Of a DNA stretch of 42,161 nt, positions 9,601 to 19,131 are shown in pieces (the stretch's first letter is position 1; each line of letters begins with the position of its first letter). The notes beneath the pieces were generated by a model, which did not search any database, was not told the origin of the DNA, and worked only from the letters and a program-made list of their open reading frames with translations. The translations under genes and the position numbers were made by a program. Origin of the DNA: Microbacteriaceae bacterium (GTDB taxonomy: Bacteria; Actinomycetota; Actinomycetes; Actinomycetales; Microbacteriaceae); contig CANGGK010000005.1 in NCBI GenBank assembly GCA_947453475.1, forward strand, positions 1-42,161, given 5' to 3'.

Positions 9601-12600
9601 CCGTGACGGTAACTACAAAAGTGCTGTTTCCGACGGTGGTCGGGGTGCCCGATAGCGCACCGGTCGAAGAGTTGAGGGTTATGCCGTCAGGGAGCGCACC
9701 AGAGGTGACGGCCCAACTTGCGTATGGTGTGACACCACCCGTGGCAGCAAGCGAGCCCGAATAGCTCGAACCGACATGGCCAGCCCCTTGGGCGCCTGAA
9801 CTGGTGACTGCAAGGTTGGCTACCGTGGTGAAACTTGCCGCAGCGGTGACAACACTGGTGTTGGCAGCGTTAGAAGCCTTGACTACGTACCAATAGGTAG
9901 TGCCGGCATTTAGACCGGTGATTGTTGCTGCCGGGTGGCTCGTAGAACCCGCCGAAAGCGTTGTGATCGATGTGAACGAAGAGCAGGCATTGGCCAGGGC
10001 TTCGGTGGTTGCAACACAGTAACTTACCGCCGTTGAAAGGTTGCCGGTGGTGACCGACCAGTTCAGGGTCGCCTGGGATGTGGTCTGGCCAGAAATTGAC
10101 TTGCTCACGATAACCGGAGCCGCACCGACGGTAACGGTGTAGACCAACGTAGCGGTTCCAGAAACCGAATCGGTTACGTCTACGGTGAACTGGTAGGTGC
10201 CAGCTGTGGTCGGTGTACCCGACAAAACACCGTTACCCGAAACGGTGGTCATGCTTAGACCCGGTGGTCTAGTTCCGGTTGTTGACCAGGAATACGGTGA
10301 GGTTCCACCGGTAGCAGTGAAGGTCTGGCTATATGAAGTGCCGACTGTCGCCGTGGAGTTGCTGGTCGGAGTAATGGCTAGGTTTACCGGAGCAGCATCC
10401 GTGGTGAAGCTGCTGCTGATGGTAGAGGTTCCACCTAGGTTGGTTACCACTACTCGGTAGTAATAGGTGGTAGCTGCCGAAAGAGCCGAAAGGTCGATGC
10501 CGACCGCGGTTAGACCAGAGGTCGCTGCAATCTTGTTAGAAAGGTAAGTCAAAGTACAGGTAGCTACCGCGCCCTGAGATGTTGAGTAGCAGTACGAAAC
10601 CGTGGTCTCGTAGTACTGAGGGTCAACGGTTACGTTTAGTGTTCCGGTGGCATAGGTGATGTTGGATTCAGCTCGACCGTTGATCAGTGGCTTCGCACCG
10701 ATTCTTAGGCTAAATGCCTTAGTTACCGGGGTCGATCCGCCGTTATCGTCCAACTGGATGGTGAAGCTGAAGTCACCAATTACAGACGATGTGCCGGTAA
10801 TGGTTCCGTTCATCGCGTCTAGTGTCAAACCGCTTGGAAGCGCACCCGAGATTAGCGACCAGGTGTAGGTTGGCGCGTTTCCATCAGCGTCCGAACCGCC
10901 GGTTCCAGCCAGAGTGGCACTGTAGGCGGTTCCGCGATATCCACTGCTCAGTCCGCTTGAAGTAGTGATTCCCAGCGCCGATGGAGTCGTGAAGGTAGCC
11001 GCCGGAGTTGTTGCACCGCGGATGCTCGAGCCAGTAGAAGACGTGCCACTCGAGGTAGACAGAGTTGACGACAGCGAAGCAGACCTAAACGTTGCAGTTT
11101 TCAACGATGCCGTGGTTACACCGCTCGGGCTAGCTGCGTTGATGACTCTGAAGCGGTAGTAATACTGAACGCCTGGAGTCAAACCGGTTACGCGTTGAAC
11201 GAGAGTGTAGTTTCCGTCAGCCTTAAGGCCACCGGCTGGCAGATCGCCAGTGAAATCTGTCCACAAGGTACAAGTCGAAACTGCGGTTGCATCTGAGCCG
11301 AAGCAGTACGAGACCGTCGAGAGCAGGTTCTTAGGGTTTACATCAAGAACGATTTCTGCAGACTTAGTAGTTACCTTCTGCACGCGCGTTGAAGCGATTG
11401 CAGGCGGAGCACCGACGACGATCGTGAAGATCACCGAGTCGGCGGTCACCAAGCTGCGGTCTGTTACACGCACCTGGAAGCTGTAGTCACCGGTGACAGT
11501 CGGAGTTCCACTGATGACACCGAGGCTCGAAATGGTCAAACCGGTAGGCAGTGAACCGCTGCCCGAAATCAAAGCAAAGGTATATGGCGTCGTTCCACCG
11601 CTGGCGCTAACCGCTTGGCTATAAGAAGTGTTAAGAGTTGCGCGCGGCAGAGTCTGAGTCGAAATACCAACGGCATTCACAGTTACGAACGAGCTCGCAC
11701 CCTTTGCGCTAACCGTGCCCTGCGAGTTAATCGCACGAATGAAGTAGTAGTAGGTGGTGTTCGGCGTTAGACCCGTGATCAAAACTGGTGTCGTGATCTG
11801 CGATGCTGCCGAGTCAACCAAGAAGTCGACCCAGGTTGCACAGTTCGCTGTGGTGGTAGCCACGTTTGTCGAGACGCAGTATGCGTAAGTGGTCGAGAGG
11901 TTACCCGAGTTGCCATAGAACGAAACCAGTGCAGTCGTTGGGTACACGGTGGCTACCGAATATGTTGCAGTTAGGTCGATTACCGGAGCACCAACCACGT
12001 TCATGGTGATTGTTTGAGTGACGACCGTCGAGTTCGCGTCAGTTACCTGAACATCAAAAGTGTATGAACCCGAGGCGCCATCCGTGCTCGAAGTAGTTGC
12101 GGTCGGAGTTCCCGTCAGAACACCCGCAGAACTTAGCGATAGGCCAATCGGCAAAACGCTGCCCGAAGCTAGTGCCCAGGTGTATGAAGGGCGCCCACCG
12201 GCAGCCACCAAGGATGCGCTGTAAGCCGAACCTTCAATACCCTGAGAAACGCTGGTGGTGGTGATTGAAAGCGGTTGAGGTGCGATGGTCAATGTGAAAG
12301 TCGCGTTCACGGTGGTGCTTGCCGAGTCGGTCACGCGAACGGTAAAGGTGTAGTCACCGGCATCAGTCGAGTTTGGAGTGCCTGAAAGCACACCTGAGGT
12401 CGAGAGGCTCAGGCGACCAGGAAGGTTGCTGCTGACCATTGCCCATGAATAACCGCCGGTTCCATTGCGGGCAACCAATTGGAAGGAATATGAGCTCATC
12501 GCGGTAGCGGCGGTGAAGCTTGAAGAAGTGGTGACGATGGCCAACGGCAAGACCACGGCCGCAATAACGATTGAAAGTGACTTAGTCGCAACCGAAGCCG

Positions 12601-15600
12601 CAGAGTCAGTCGCAACCAGTGAGAAGTTGAACGTTCCCGCGAGAGTTGGAGTTCCGCTGATAACACCGGTTGCAAAGTCAATGCTCAGACCATTTGGAAG
12701 GCTGCCCGAAACGCTCCATAGAACCGGATTCAAACCGCCGCTGTACTGAGCGGTCTGGGAATATGACTGACCTACAGTGCCGCCGGTGAAGCTTGTCGTG
12801 TCGATGCTTAGCGGAGTGGCCGAGCCAGCACTTGTGAAGTTTCCGGTCGAGTAGACGGTGCCAAGGGTGTTAATTGCCTTGAATGAGTAGTAATACTTCG
12901 TTCCAGGCACAAGTCCGGTCAAACCGAAGCTTGGGCTAGCCGAGGTTGGGCTTGCTGAGTAGCTGCCAACCAGCTGATAGGTGCAAGTAGATAGGTCGCT
13001 CGATACCGAGTAGCAAATGTAAACCGAGGTAGAAAGGTTTCCGGTGTTCAACGAAACGTGAGTCGTTGCAGAAGCGGTGATGTTCGGCGAACTTCCCGCG
13101 GTGGTGCTGCCAGAAATCGCGGCCGGGGTCAAGGTCGGTGCAGCCGTAGCGGCACCCGTTGTAAACGAAACAGCAGATCCGCCGGCAGAAACCGTTCCGA
13201 TGCTGGTGGTTGCACTTAGCCAGACGTAATAGGTTGTGGCCGCAGAAAGGCCGGTGGCTACCGCCGTTACAGTGACTGCTGAAACGCTAGCCGGCAGGTT
13301 TGCCAACAAGATTGGAGTGCAGCTAGCAAAGGTCGTGGTGGTGCCGATGCAATACTGCAAATTGGTTGTTTCTAGACCGCCAGGGTTTACTGTGCCGACC
13401 AGCTGATAACTGGTTGCCGACTGGCTCACCGGAGTTCCGACGGTAACAAGCGGGGCACCGGTGGTCATGAACGTGTACTGGTCACCGTAGCCAACTCCGG
13501 CAGCATTCTTAGCAATGATTCGGTAGTAGTACAAGGTTCGAGTCGTAAGGCCAGTGATGGTTGCAGACACATCTTGATCGGTCGAGTCAGCCGTGAGTGT
13601 GATCACGCCGGTGACCGCCGAAGGTGGGCTAACCGGATATGCACAGTCAGTGGTGTTCGCTGCAATCGCGTGAGTCGAGTAGCAGACGGTATAGGTAGTG
13701 GCAATACCGCCTGGGTTAACCATTCCCGAAACGGTGCCGATTGTGCTGGTCACATCGAGGACGACATCGCTAACTACGCGTGGAGCAACTGACGCTGTGA
13801 ACTTCGTTGCGGCGTTCGAACTAATCGGAGTGGTCGAGTAACCGGTTCCGATTCCATTCACTGCGATTAGCTGGAAGTAATAGACACTGCCATTGGTCAA
13901 ACCAGTTAGTAAAGCAGAAACATCGACCGGCCCTGAGGTAGCAACCGTGTTATTTACGTTTACACGACTTGTGCCCAGCGAACAAGTCGAAAGCATGCCA
14001 CCCGAGGTGGTGGCTACCGTCGAGTAACAAACGTAAATGCTTGTGGTGCCCGACAAGAAGTTGTCTACGGTTCCGGTGACACTGGCAGAGGTGGCGTCAA
14101 TAAGGGTTGGCGCGTTTACCGTCACCACTGGCGCAAGCGATGTCACGAAGTTGACAATCGAACCGACCACTAGGCCGTTTCCGTTGTTCACTCGAATTTG
14201 GTAGTAGTAAGTCTTGCCAGAAAGCAGCCCAGATGGGGAGTTGCTATAGGTAGTTGAAGTTGTGGCGGTCAGAGAGGCCGCTGTGGTGCAGGTGGTGTTT
14301 GCCTGCAGTGTTGGGTCTTGATATGAGTAGCAGAACTGAACAGCGTTTGTGATTGGTGATCCAGAAGACGCGGCCAAACCACCCGAGGTTGAAGTTCCGC
14401 GCAATGACCAGCTAGTTCCAGAACCAGTAGCGGCGCTTGTAGCGACTACCGACTTACCGGCAGCGATTGAGTTCGTTGCAAGTGTCAGCGTGAGCGTGCC
14501 ATTTGAAACGCCAGAAACCGATGATGCGCCTGTGATCGTACAAGTGGCCGCGGTCATAAGTGCGGTCGGCGTTCCGCTGAGTAGGCCGGTTGCGGTGTTA
14601 AAGGTCAAACCAGCATTTGAAAGCGCGGTGGTGCAGGTCGAGTTGCTTATTGAATAACTCAGAGCTGCGGTTCCGCTGTTGTAGATCGTGTAGGCACTCG
14701 CAACTGGCGTGCCAACGGTTAGCCCCGAAAGCGTGTAACTGGTTACCGAAGACGAGTTGCTGTAACTCATGGCCATAGCTGCTGCCGAAGAAGTTACGGT
14801 AAGGGTGAATGTGCGAGAAACATTGCCTGCTGCCGAAAGTGCAGTCAAGGTGTAAGTGGTTAGAGACAGAACAGTGGTTGTCGTTCCGCTCAATTGGCCG
14901 GTGGCTGTGTTGAAAGTCAAGCCCGCAACCGTGCTCACTGCGTTACCTGAAGAATCGGTCAGGGTGTAGCTGGTGATTGGGTTACCCGAAGTGGTAATGG
15001 TGAATGGGTTTGAAACCACAACACCCTGAGAGTAAGAAAGCGAAGATGGCGAAAGCGACATGGTTGGCGCTTGAGAAACGGCCACGGTAAAGGTCGCAGT
15101 GGCTGCCGAATAGGTTGCGTTACCAGCTTGTGTAGCTGTGATCACACAAGTTCCATAGGCAAGAGCTGTAAGAACTAGAGTGCTCGGGTTTAGTGAACAA
15201 ACCGTGTTGTTTCCGGTGGTCACAGTGAGGCTGGTCAAAGCCAACTGGCTCGTCGGGTCGAGCGTGACTCGAAGAGTTTGAGTCGCCGAGCTCGTTCCAA
15301 CCGTCGCAGTTGCCGAGCCAGCTACAGCAATAACCTGAGGGGTTCCAGCAACGGTCAGCCAGAATGTTGCCGAGGTGAAACTGGTCGCGTTCGACGCAGT
15401 AATTGTGTACTGGGTTCGAGCGCTGGTTACCTGAGCAACGCTATTACTTATGACTCCATATACCGGGTCGAAAACTAGGCCGGTAGGAAGCGCAGGTGAA
15501 ATCGTATAGGTTGCTGTTCCACCGGTGTTGATTGTGTCGAACGGTAGTGAGAAAGGCTTGCCTACGGTCAAGACCACTTCAGTGTTGGTTAGCGAAATAC

Positions 15601-18600
15601 TCGGTGCTGCAACGGCAGTTGTCACGCTAAACGATTTGCTCACCGATGGTGCAGCATTGAACGCCTTGTTGTCTCCGGCCTGAGTTGCCGTAATGGTGCA
15701 AGTTGCTGGCGATGAGCCACCCACTGAAAGTGCGGTCACGGTGCCGTTGGCATTGATGCGGCAGATGGTCGGAGTGCTCGTTGTGTAGGTAACCAACATT
15801 CCACTAGATGCAGTTGCACCTAGGCCTTGGTCGGCCTGGTTAAGCACCATCGCCTGAGGCTGATCAAACGTGATTGTCTGGTCAAGAGCATTGATGGTAA
15901 GCGTGAAGTAAAGGCGGTTAGAAGCCGTGCCGTTTACGTTGTAACCAATGATGTAGTAAGTGGTCTTTAGCTGTTTCGCCTCTGGTGCTCCCGAAAGAAC
16001 ACCCGTGGTCGAATCGAACGCGAGGCCATCCGGTGTAGTTAGCACTTCACCGGCAGCATCGAACAGGCGGTAGGTTGCCGCTGTGCCGGCGGTGTCAGAG
16101 AATGAAATTGCCGACGGGTATGAGGTTTGAACCGTCATAACCTTGTCGGCTGAAGTGTTGGCGGTGAGAGCCAAAACAGGCGTTGCCGCACCGAGCACGA
16201 AGGTAGTGGTTACTGTTCCCTGAGCCCAAACCGTTGAGTTACCTGCCTGCGTAGCTGTAATCGAACAGGTTCCTGAACCGGTCGAGATTACCGGAGTAAC
16301 CACACCGGTGGAAGAGTTGACAGTACAAACGCCGGTGCTGTTGCTGACGAAGGTAATCGGCGTCAAGTTTGACGAAGCCGAGGCAACCAAGGTGATTGGG
16401 TTGGCCAAGCTGGCAACGTTTGCCTGAGGCATCGTAATCGTCTGAGCGCGACCGGTTACGGTGATTGACACTGCCTGAGTCGTGGTTCCCTCACTGTTAA
16501 TGAGGTTCAGCGTGTAACTAGTGGTTGCAGTAATCGCTGTCGGAGTTCCGGTGAGCACACAGTCGAGGGAGTCTAGTGTCACTCCCGCTGGAAGAGTGTT
16601 ACCGGTAATGGTGCAATAGGTTGCCGCGTAGCTTGTGCTGGTGCTTGTGTAGTTGATGGTTGGCGAAGTTACCGGGGTTCCAACCGGCACTGAAATCGTG
16701 CTGTTGGTAATGGTTGCGCTCGGCACACCGAGCGTCGCTCCAGAAGTTTTAGTGAAGTAGGCGCTACGCGCCGAAGTCACTGACGACGCCGAGAAACCGT
16801 TGGCCGAATCAGCCGCCTGCATTGCAAAAACAAAGCAAGTCTTTGCGCTGCTGCTCGTGCTTGTGCGGAAGTAGCGCAAGTACACGGTTCCACCCAGGTT
16901 GAACAGCTGGCAGCTATTAGATGTGGTAGGCACCACATACGAGGCATTTGGTGTAGCCCCAGATTGCTGGTAGCTAGTCGAAGTGAAAGTTGCTGCCGTA
17001 ACTGTTGGCGCAGTCGAACCAGAGCTGTAGGCCGCATAGAACATGATCGGCTTGTTTGGGTTCGTCGAAGTTGCGCGCAGTGGAATCACATAACCACTCG
17101 GCACGCCAGCGGTAAGAGTTGGTGCGGCCGGCGAAGAGCTGGCGATGGTGTGCAGAGAGACACCGAGATAGTTTTGACCGGTCACCGTTGGGTACGGGGA
17201 AGGGAAGGTAATTACCGGTGTCTGGGCGGCGGCAGCGGTGATGTTGAAAGTGACCTGGATGGTTGCCGTTTCAGAGGTCGCTGCGTTAGTTGCAGTAAAG
17301 GTGACAACGGTGGTTCCCTGCGCAGTTGGCGTTCCGGTGAAACCTCCAGTGCTAGATGCAATGGTCAACCCTGCCGGCAAAGTGGTGCTTGTGTAGGTAG
17401 CAGTTCCACCGGTGTTGGTGATGACATACGGTGCATTGGCTGAGGTGTAAGCAGTGCCAACATTCAGGGTCACCGAAGCATTGTTGACGCTAAGCACCGG
17501 AACAGTTACTGCGCTAGCGGGTGACGAAGCAGAACCTGAACTATTTGTTGCTGTCACAACTACTTGGTAAATCAGAGCCGCGTTGGTGCCAGGGATCTTG
17601 AATGTGTAACGGCCACCGGAAGTAGCAGGGCAGTTTGTGGTCACGGTTCCAACGGTGCAAGTAGCGGTTACCGAAGCACCACCATTAGTTGGAGTCGCGG
17701 TAAGAGTGTAGGTTGCAGGCGAACCACCGGTTGCGGCCGGCGTGAAGGCAACATTCAGTGTGGTGTTAGTGGTTGGGTCACGCAAGACAGTCGGTTGGCT
17801 AGGTGCTCCTGGCGGCAAAACCATTGAAGAGCCAAGCTGAATGTCGATATTGTTTGTCGCACTCTGTGCGAATACCGCATCATCGGTGACAGTGGTTTGA
17901 ATCGTAAATGCTGTATCGGCCGTGCCTAACGGCGGTGATAGAACGAGGGTTGCCGAGCGAGGGCTGACACCCTTTGTCCAAGTGAAGGTAGCCCAACTTG
18001 GCAACGTGTTTGTTGTCCAAACCAAGTTCTGAGCCGCATCGGCATCCGTGGCCGAGTAAGAAATGGTGGTGGTCGAACCTGCTGTAATCGTTATTCCCGC
18101 GCCGGTAGGTGACGAGCGAGTGATTACTGGAGCGTGGTTAGTTGGGTCAGACGCAAACTGTAGAAGCACATCTCGAGTTACGTACTGATTCGCACTGTCT
18201 TTGGCCAAGGTCTTAAGCACGTAAAAGATCGGTGCGGTTGGAGTGCCACCCGAGAATGCGGTCACATAGTTTTCGGTTCCGACACAAAGGCTCGAGCTGA
18301 TCTTGAATTCACCGGTTGAAGTGTTCAGGTAAGAACAAGGTATTTTGCTTGCACCGTAGCCACCGAGACTTGCCGTCTGGTCGGTAACCAAGCTGTAAGT
18401 TACCGAGCTACCGGTCTGCGAGAGCGCATTGAGGTTAGTTGTGAATACGGCAGAGGAGCTTACGTCGTAAGGAACGTTGGTTAGATAGCCGGTGTTGTAT
18501 GACGGCGTGGTATTTGAACCTAAGAAGCTCACGCGACCGGCAAACTGAATTACCTGGTTAGTGGTGTTCTTAATGCCGGCAATTCGGTTGCTGCCGGTTT

Positions 18601-19057
18601 GGCTGAATACGTAGTCAAAAGCTGTGGTGAAGGTTGGGCAAGAAACATCAACGACGTATGTGGTGGTGAAGATGTTAAAGAGCGGGTCTGATGTGCCATC
18701 AAAGTTTCTGTAAGTAGGTGCGGTATTTTGACCGGAACACATTTTGATGGTCGACACAGTCGCACCCGATGTGCGGTCAACCTGGGTGATTGTAGGGAAC
18801 GGGAAGAACGTACACATGCTGTTAGTAGCAGAGTAAGTAGTACAAGCATCCTTGCGCTCGACCATGGTCGAGTTGACGGTGACAGTCTTAGCCTTGGCGT
18901 CGTAGCTGACGGTACCAACGGCACCGCGAAGGTGGGTTGCCTGAGCCGGGGCAATTCCAGACAAGGCCATCAATAGAGCAAGCATCAAACCCAGCACAAG
19001 TTTGATTGCCGAGGTTGAACGGTCAGCACCAAAAAGGGTGCGTCTGACTGAGAACAC
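6683..19057 (-). CDS. Giant modular surface protein (~4,124 aa) with Ig/Fn3-like repeats and an OmpA-like C-terminus
   Basis: The ORF track starts at a TTG (19090). I prefer the GTG at 19057, because AAAGGGG lies 5 nt upstream and it gives a compact signal peptide (IKLVLGLMLALLMALSGIAP, then AQA|THLRGA). Architecture, in ORF-track numbering: an N-terminal THLRGA-type domain with an Ig-like domain (to about 430); Ig-like and ITATQAG-type repeats (about 450-1550); then alternating putative-Ig modules (LPxGLSL..GxLSGTPT..YxFTVxVTD, 16 counted overall) and Fn3-like modules (CYS...C...GLTxGTTYYY, 13 counted) to about 3,860; a Pro-rich linker; a beta-sandwich domain; and an OmpA-like domain (LSQARAAAIVAQFKKLGL...PRRVDV). 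The likely role is a very long cell-surface adhesin or stalk. No LPXTG motif is present, so the OmpA-like end may hold it to peptidoglycan (inference). It is the largest gene here, with Thr/Ser-rich composition. Confidence 0.88.
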   Translation of the reverse strand: MFSVRRTLFGADRSTSAIKLVLGLMLALLMALSGIAPAQATHLRGAVGTVSYDAKAKTVTVNSTMVERKDACTTYSATNSMCTFFPFPTITQVDRTSGATVSTIKMCSGQNTAPTYRNFDGTSDPLFNIFTTTYVVDVSCPTFTTAFDYVFSQTGSNRIAGIKNTTNQVIQFAGRVSFLGSNTTPSYNTGYLTNVPYDVSSSAVFTTNLNALSQTGSSVTYSLVTDQTASLGGYGASKIPCSYLNTSTGEFKISSSLCVGTENYVTAFSGGTPTAPIFYVLKTLAKDSANQYVTRDVLLQFASDPTNHAPVITRSSPTGAGITITAGSTTTISYSATDADAAQNLVWTTNTLPSWATFTWTKGVSPRSATLVLSPPLGTADTAFTIQTTVTDDAVFAQSATNNIDIQLGSSMVLPPGAPSQPTVLRDPTTNTTLNVAFTPAATGGSPATYTLTATPTNGGASVTATCTVGTVTTNCPATSGGRYTFKIPGTNAALIYQVVVTATNSSGSASSPASAVTVPVLSVNNASVTLNVGTAYTSANAPYVITNTGGTATYTSTTLPAGLTIASSTGGFTGTPTAQGTTVVTFTATNAATSETATIQVTFNITAAAAQTPVITFPSPYPTVTGQNYLGVSLHTIASSSPAAPTLTAGVPSGYVIPLRATSTNPNKPIMFYAAYSSGSTAPTVTAATFTSTSYQQSGATPNASYVVPTTSNSCQLFNLGGTVYLRYFRTSTSSSAKTCFVFAMQAADSANGFSASSVTSARSAYFTKTSGATLGVPSATITNSTISVPVGTPVTSPTINYTSTSTSYAATYCTITGNTLPAGVTLDSLDCVLTGTPTAITATTSYTLNLINSEGTTTQAVSITVTGRAQTITMPQANVASLANPITLVASASSNLTPITFVSNSTGVCTVNSSTGVVTPVISTGSGTCSITATQAGNSTVWAQGTVTTTFVLGAATPVLALTANTSADKVMTVQTSYPSAISFSDTAGTAATYRLFDAAGEVLTTPDGLAFDSTTGVLSGAPEAKQLKTTYYIIGYNVNGTASNRLYFTLTINALDQTITFDQPQAMVLNQADQGLGATASSGMLVTYTTSTPTICRINANGTVTALSVGGSSPATCTITATQAGDNKAFNAAPSVSKSFSVTTAVAAPSISLTNTEVVLTVGKPFSLPFDTINTGGTATYTISPALPTGLVFDPVYGVISNSVAQVTSARTQYTITASNATSFTSATFWLTVAGTPQVIAVAGSATATVGTSSATQTLRVTLDPTSQLALTSLTVTTGNNTVCSLNPSTLVLTALAYGTCVITATQAGNATYSAATATFTVAVSQAPTMSLSPSSLSYSQGVVVSNPFTITTSGNPITSYTLTDSSGNAVSTVAGLTFNTATGQLSGTTTTVLSLTTYTLTALSAAGNVSRTFTLTVTSSAAAMAMSYSNSSSVTSYTLSGLTVGTPVASAYTIYNSGTAALSYSISNSTCTTALSNAGLTFNTATGLLSGTPTALMTAATCTITGASSVSGVSNGTLTLTLATNSIAAGKSVVATSAATGSGTSWSLRGTSTSGGLAASSGSPITNAVQFCYSYQDPTLQANTTCTTAASLTATTSTTYSNSPSGLLSGKTYYYQIRVNNGNGLVVGSIVNFVTSLAPVVTVNAPTLIDATSASVTGTVDNFLSGTTSIYVCYSTVATTSGGMLSTCSLGTSRVNVNNTVATSGPVDVSALLTGLTNGSVYYFQLIAVNGIGTGYSTTPISSNAATKFTASVAPRVVSDVVLDVTSTIGTVSGMVNPGGIATTYTVCYSTHAIAANTTDCAYPVSPPSAVTGVITLTADSTDQDVSATITGLTTRTLYYYRIIAKNAAGVGYGDQYTFMTTGAPLVTVGTPVSQSATSYQLVGTVNPGGLETTNLQYCIGTTTTFASCTPILLANLPASVSAVTVTAVATGLSAATTYYVWLSATTSIGTVSAGGSAVSFTTGAATAAPTLTPAAISGSTTAGSSPNITASATTHVSLNTGNLSTSVYICYSVSSDLSTCTYQLVGSYSASPTSASPSFGLTGLVPGTKYYYSFKAINTLGTVYSTGNFTSAGSATPLSIDTTSFTGGTVGQSYSQTAQYSGGLNPVLWSVSGSLPNGLSIDFATGVISGTPTLAGTFNFSLVATDSAASVATKSLSIVIAAVVLPLAIVTTSSSFTAATAMSSYSFQLVARNGTGGYSWAMVSSNLPGRLSLSTSGVLSGTPNSTDAGDYTFTVRVTDSASTTVNATFTLTIAPQPLSITTTSVSQGIEGSAYSASLVAAGGRPSYTWALASGSVLPIGLSLSSAGVLTGTPTATTSSTDGASGSYTFDVQVTDANSTVVTQTITMNVVGAPVIDLTATYSVATVYPTTALVSFYGNSGNLSTTYAYCVSTNVATTTANCATWVDFLVDSAASQITTPVLITGLTPNTTYYYFIRAINSQGTVSAKGASSFVTVNAVGISTQTLPRATLNTSYSQAVSASGGTTPYTFALISGSGSLPTGLTISSLGVISGTPTVTGDYSFQVRVTDRSLVTADSVIFTIVVGAPPAIASTRVQKVTTKSAEIVLDVNPKNLLSTVSYCFGSDATAVSTCTLWTDFTGDLPAGGLKADGNYTLVQRVTGLTPGVQYYYRFRVINAASPSGVTTASLKTATFRSASLSSTLSTSSGTSSTGSSIRGATTPAATFTTPSALGITTSSGLSSGYRGTAYSATLAGTGGSDADGNAPTYTWSLISGALPSGLTLDAMNGTITGTSSVIGDFSFTIQLDDNGGSTPVTKAFSLRIGAKPLINGRAESNITYATGTLNVTVDPQYYETTVSYCYSTSQGAVATCTLTYLSNKIAATSGLTAVGIDLSALSAATTYYYRVVVTNLGGTSTISSSFTTDAAPVNLAITPTSNSTATVGTSYSQTFTATGGTSPYSWSTTGTRPPGLSMTTVSGNGVLSGTPTTAGTYQFTVDVTDSVSGTATLVYTVTVGAAPVIVSKSISGQTTSQATLNWSVTTGNLSTAVSYCVATTEALANACSSFTSITTLSAGSTSHPAATITGLNAGTTYWYVVKASNAANTSVVTAAASFTTVANLAVTSSGAQGAGHVGSSYSGSLAATGGVTPYASWAVTSGALPDGITLNSSTGALSGTPTTVGNSTFVVTVTDAAGTTADSANLTIAVSDLPTITFGSVTGKTSTSATLNFNVNPNNASATVSYCVRAVQADLASCTFTNVATVSAAAGATDLTINLINLSVGTTYYYAIKATNYGTTTMATRSLTTLAALDLSTSSLTAGVVGTSYSKQLVASGGSGSYTNWVVKTGQLPAGLSLDAATGLISGTPTATANVDLVFTVSDSLGTSDDSVSLNLLVIAAPTLAVNATGGITSAAATLSLTFNPGTSATTVLYCVSTSQSCTPNLTYSAGQAGGANVTVTKSLSGLSASTTYYVNFSASNAAGSATAPAEISFTTDAPPANLTITSSSLPSTSVGGPAYNQTLTADGGAGGSLTWSITAGALPTGLALAGSTGVISGSATAYGSYTFTVSVTNGAATVTQSFTIEVFGTPVVTENAASAVTHKSATLSGSVKSGYATTTVRIWYSVTQADLATCDGTCVSVSSTPSSIAATPDVAVAVAADLVRLDAATRYYFRIVATNSEGTTLGTVLNFDTAAAPAALTIYSAATSSLTALASANFQFTNTGGVSPYTWSSTTLPSGLSLSNGGLLTGSISLPGTYSFIVTVMDDDGNATSQSFTLEVVAAPTASVTGATAISQTGATLNGVVNPGNGVTSYYFCYSTDASLVGCTQTTTAVVLASTLDQQVSETITGLTAGTTYYFTIVAWNSATPSANVQARAENLSTERASVVSPPSSNGGAPSLPPLVPIAVNPAPPVGYGQAATNGGSYATYALTFEQALGAEVLTLKAWDLKLRAIGVDGTLKILINKNQVVIDKATFIRLTGSGFKPNSMVLVNLFSEPIMVGNIATDANGAFDASLPIRDYGLVGLHTIQVNGYTPEGQVRSANLPVIFQVTTTKSLGATYSFNPDSSAITAKTLTAIKAFLKKIPKGATNIKVGSIGYIYSASAKVSNAEVALSQARAAAIVAQFKKLGLKASFKVFGAGRSLPGNPTPRRVDVAVTYMVQVNK

Positions 19058-19119
19058 AGTCACCCCTTTCATGGGCCGTTCCGCCATCAAATCAGCAACC
19101 CCCAGTTGCCTTACTTAAA

Positions 19120-19125
19120 ACTGTA
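19120..19125 (-). promoter_or_regulatory. Candidate -10 (TACAGT) of the giant gene
   Basis: On the minus strand TACAGT lies about 60 nt upstream of the preferred GTG start, giving a leader that contains a small hairpin (GCAAC/GTTGC) and the AAAGGGG Shine-Dalgarno. No convincing -35 is visible. A DnaA-box-like sequence lies 6 bp further upstream. Confidence 0.3.
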
Positions 19126-19131
19126 GGCGGT

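Noticed and set aside
7155-18976. Many plus-strand ORFs of 60-160 aa inside the giant gene (for example 14349-14657 and 16964-17443)
   Set aside because: They are antisense shadows of a repetitive Thr/Ser/Val-rich coding sequence, with no start signals or recognisable domains.
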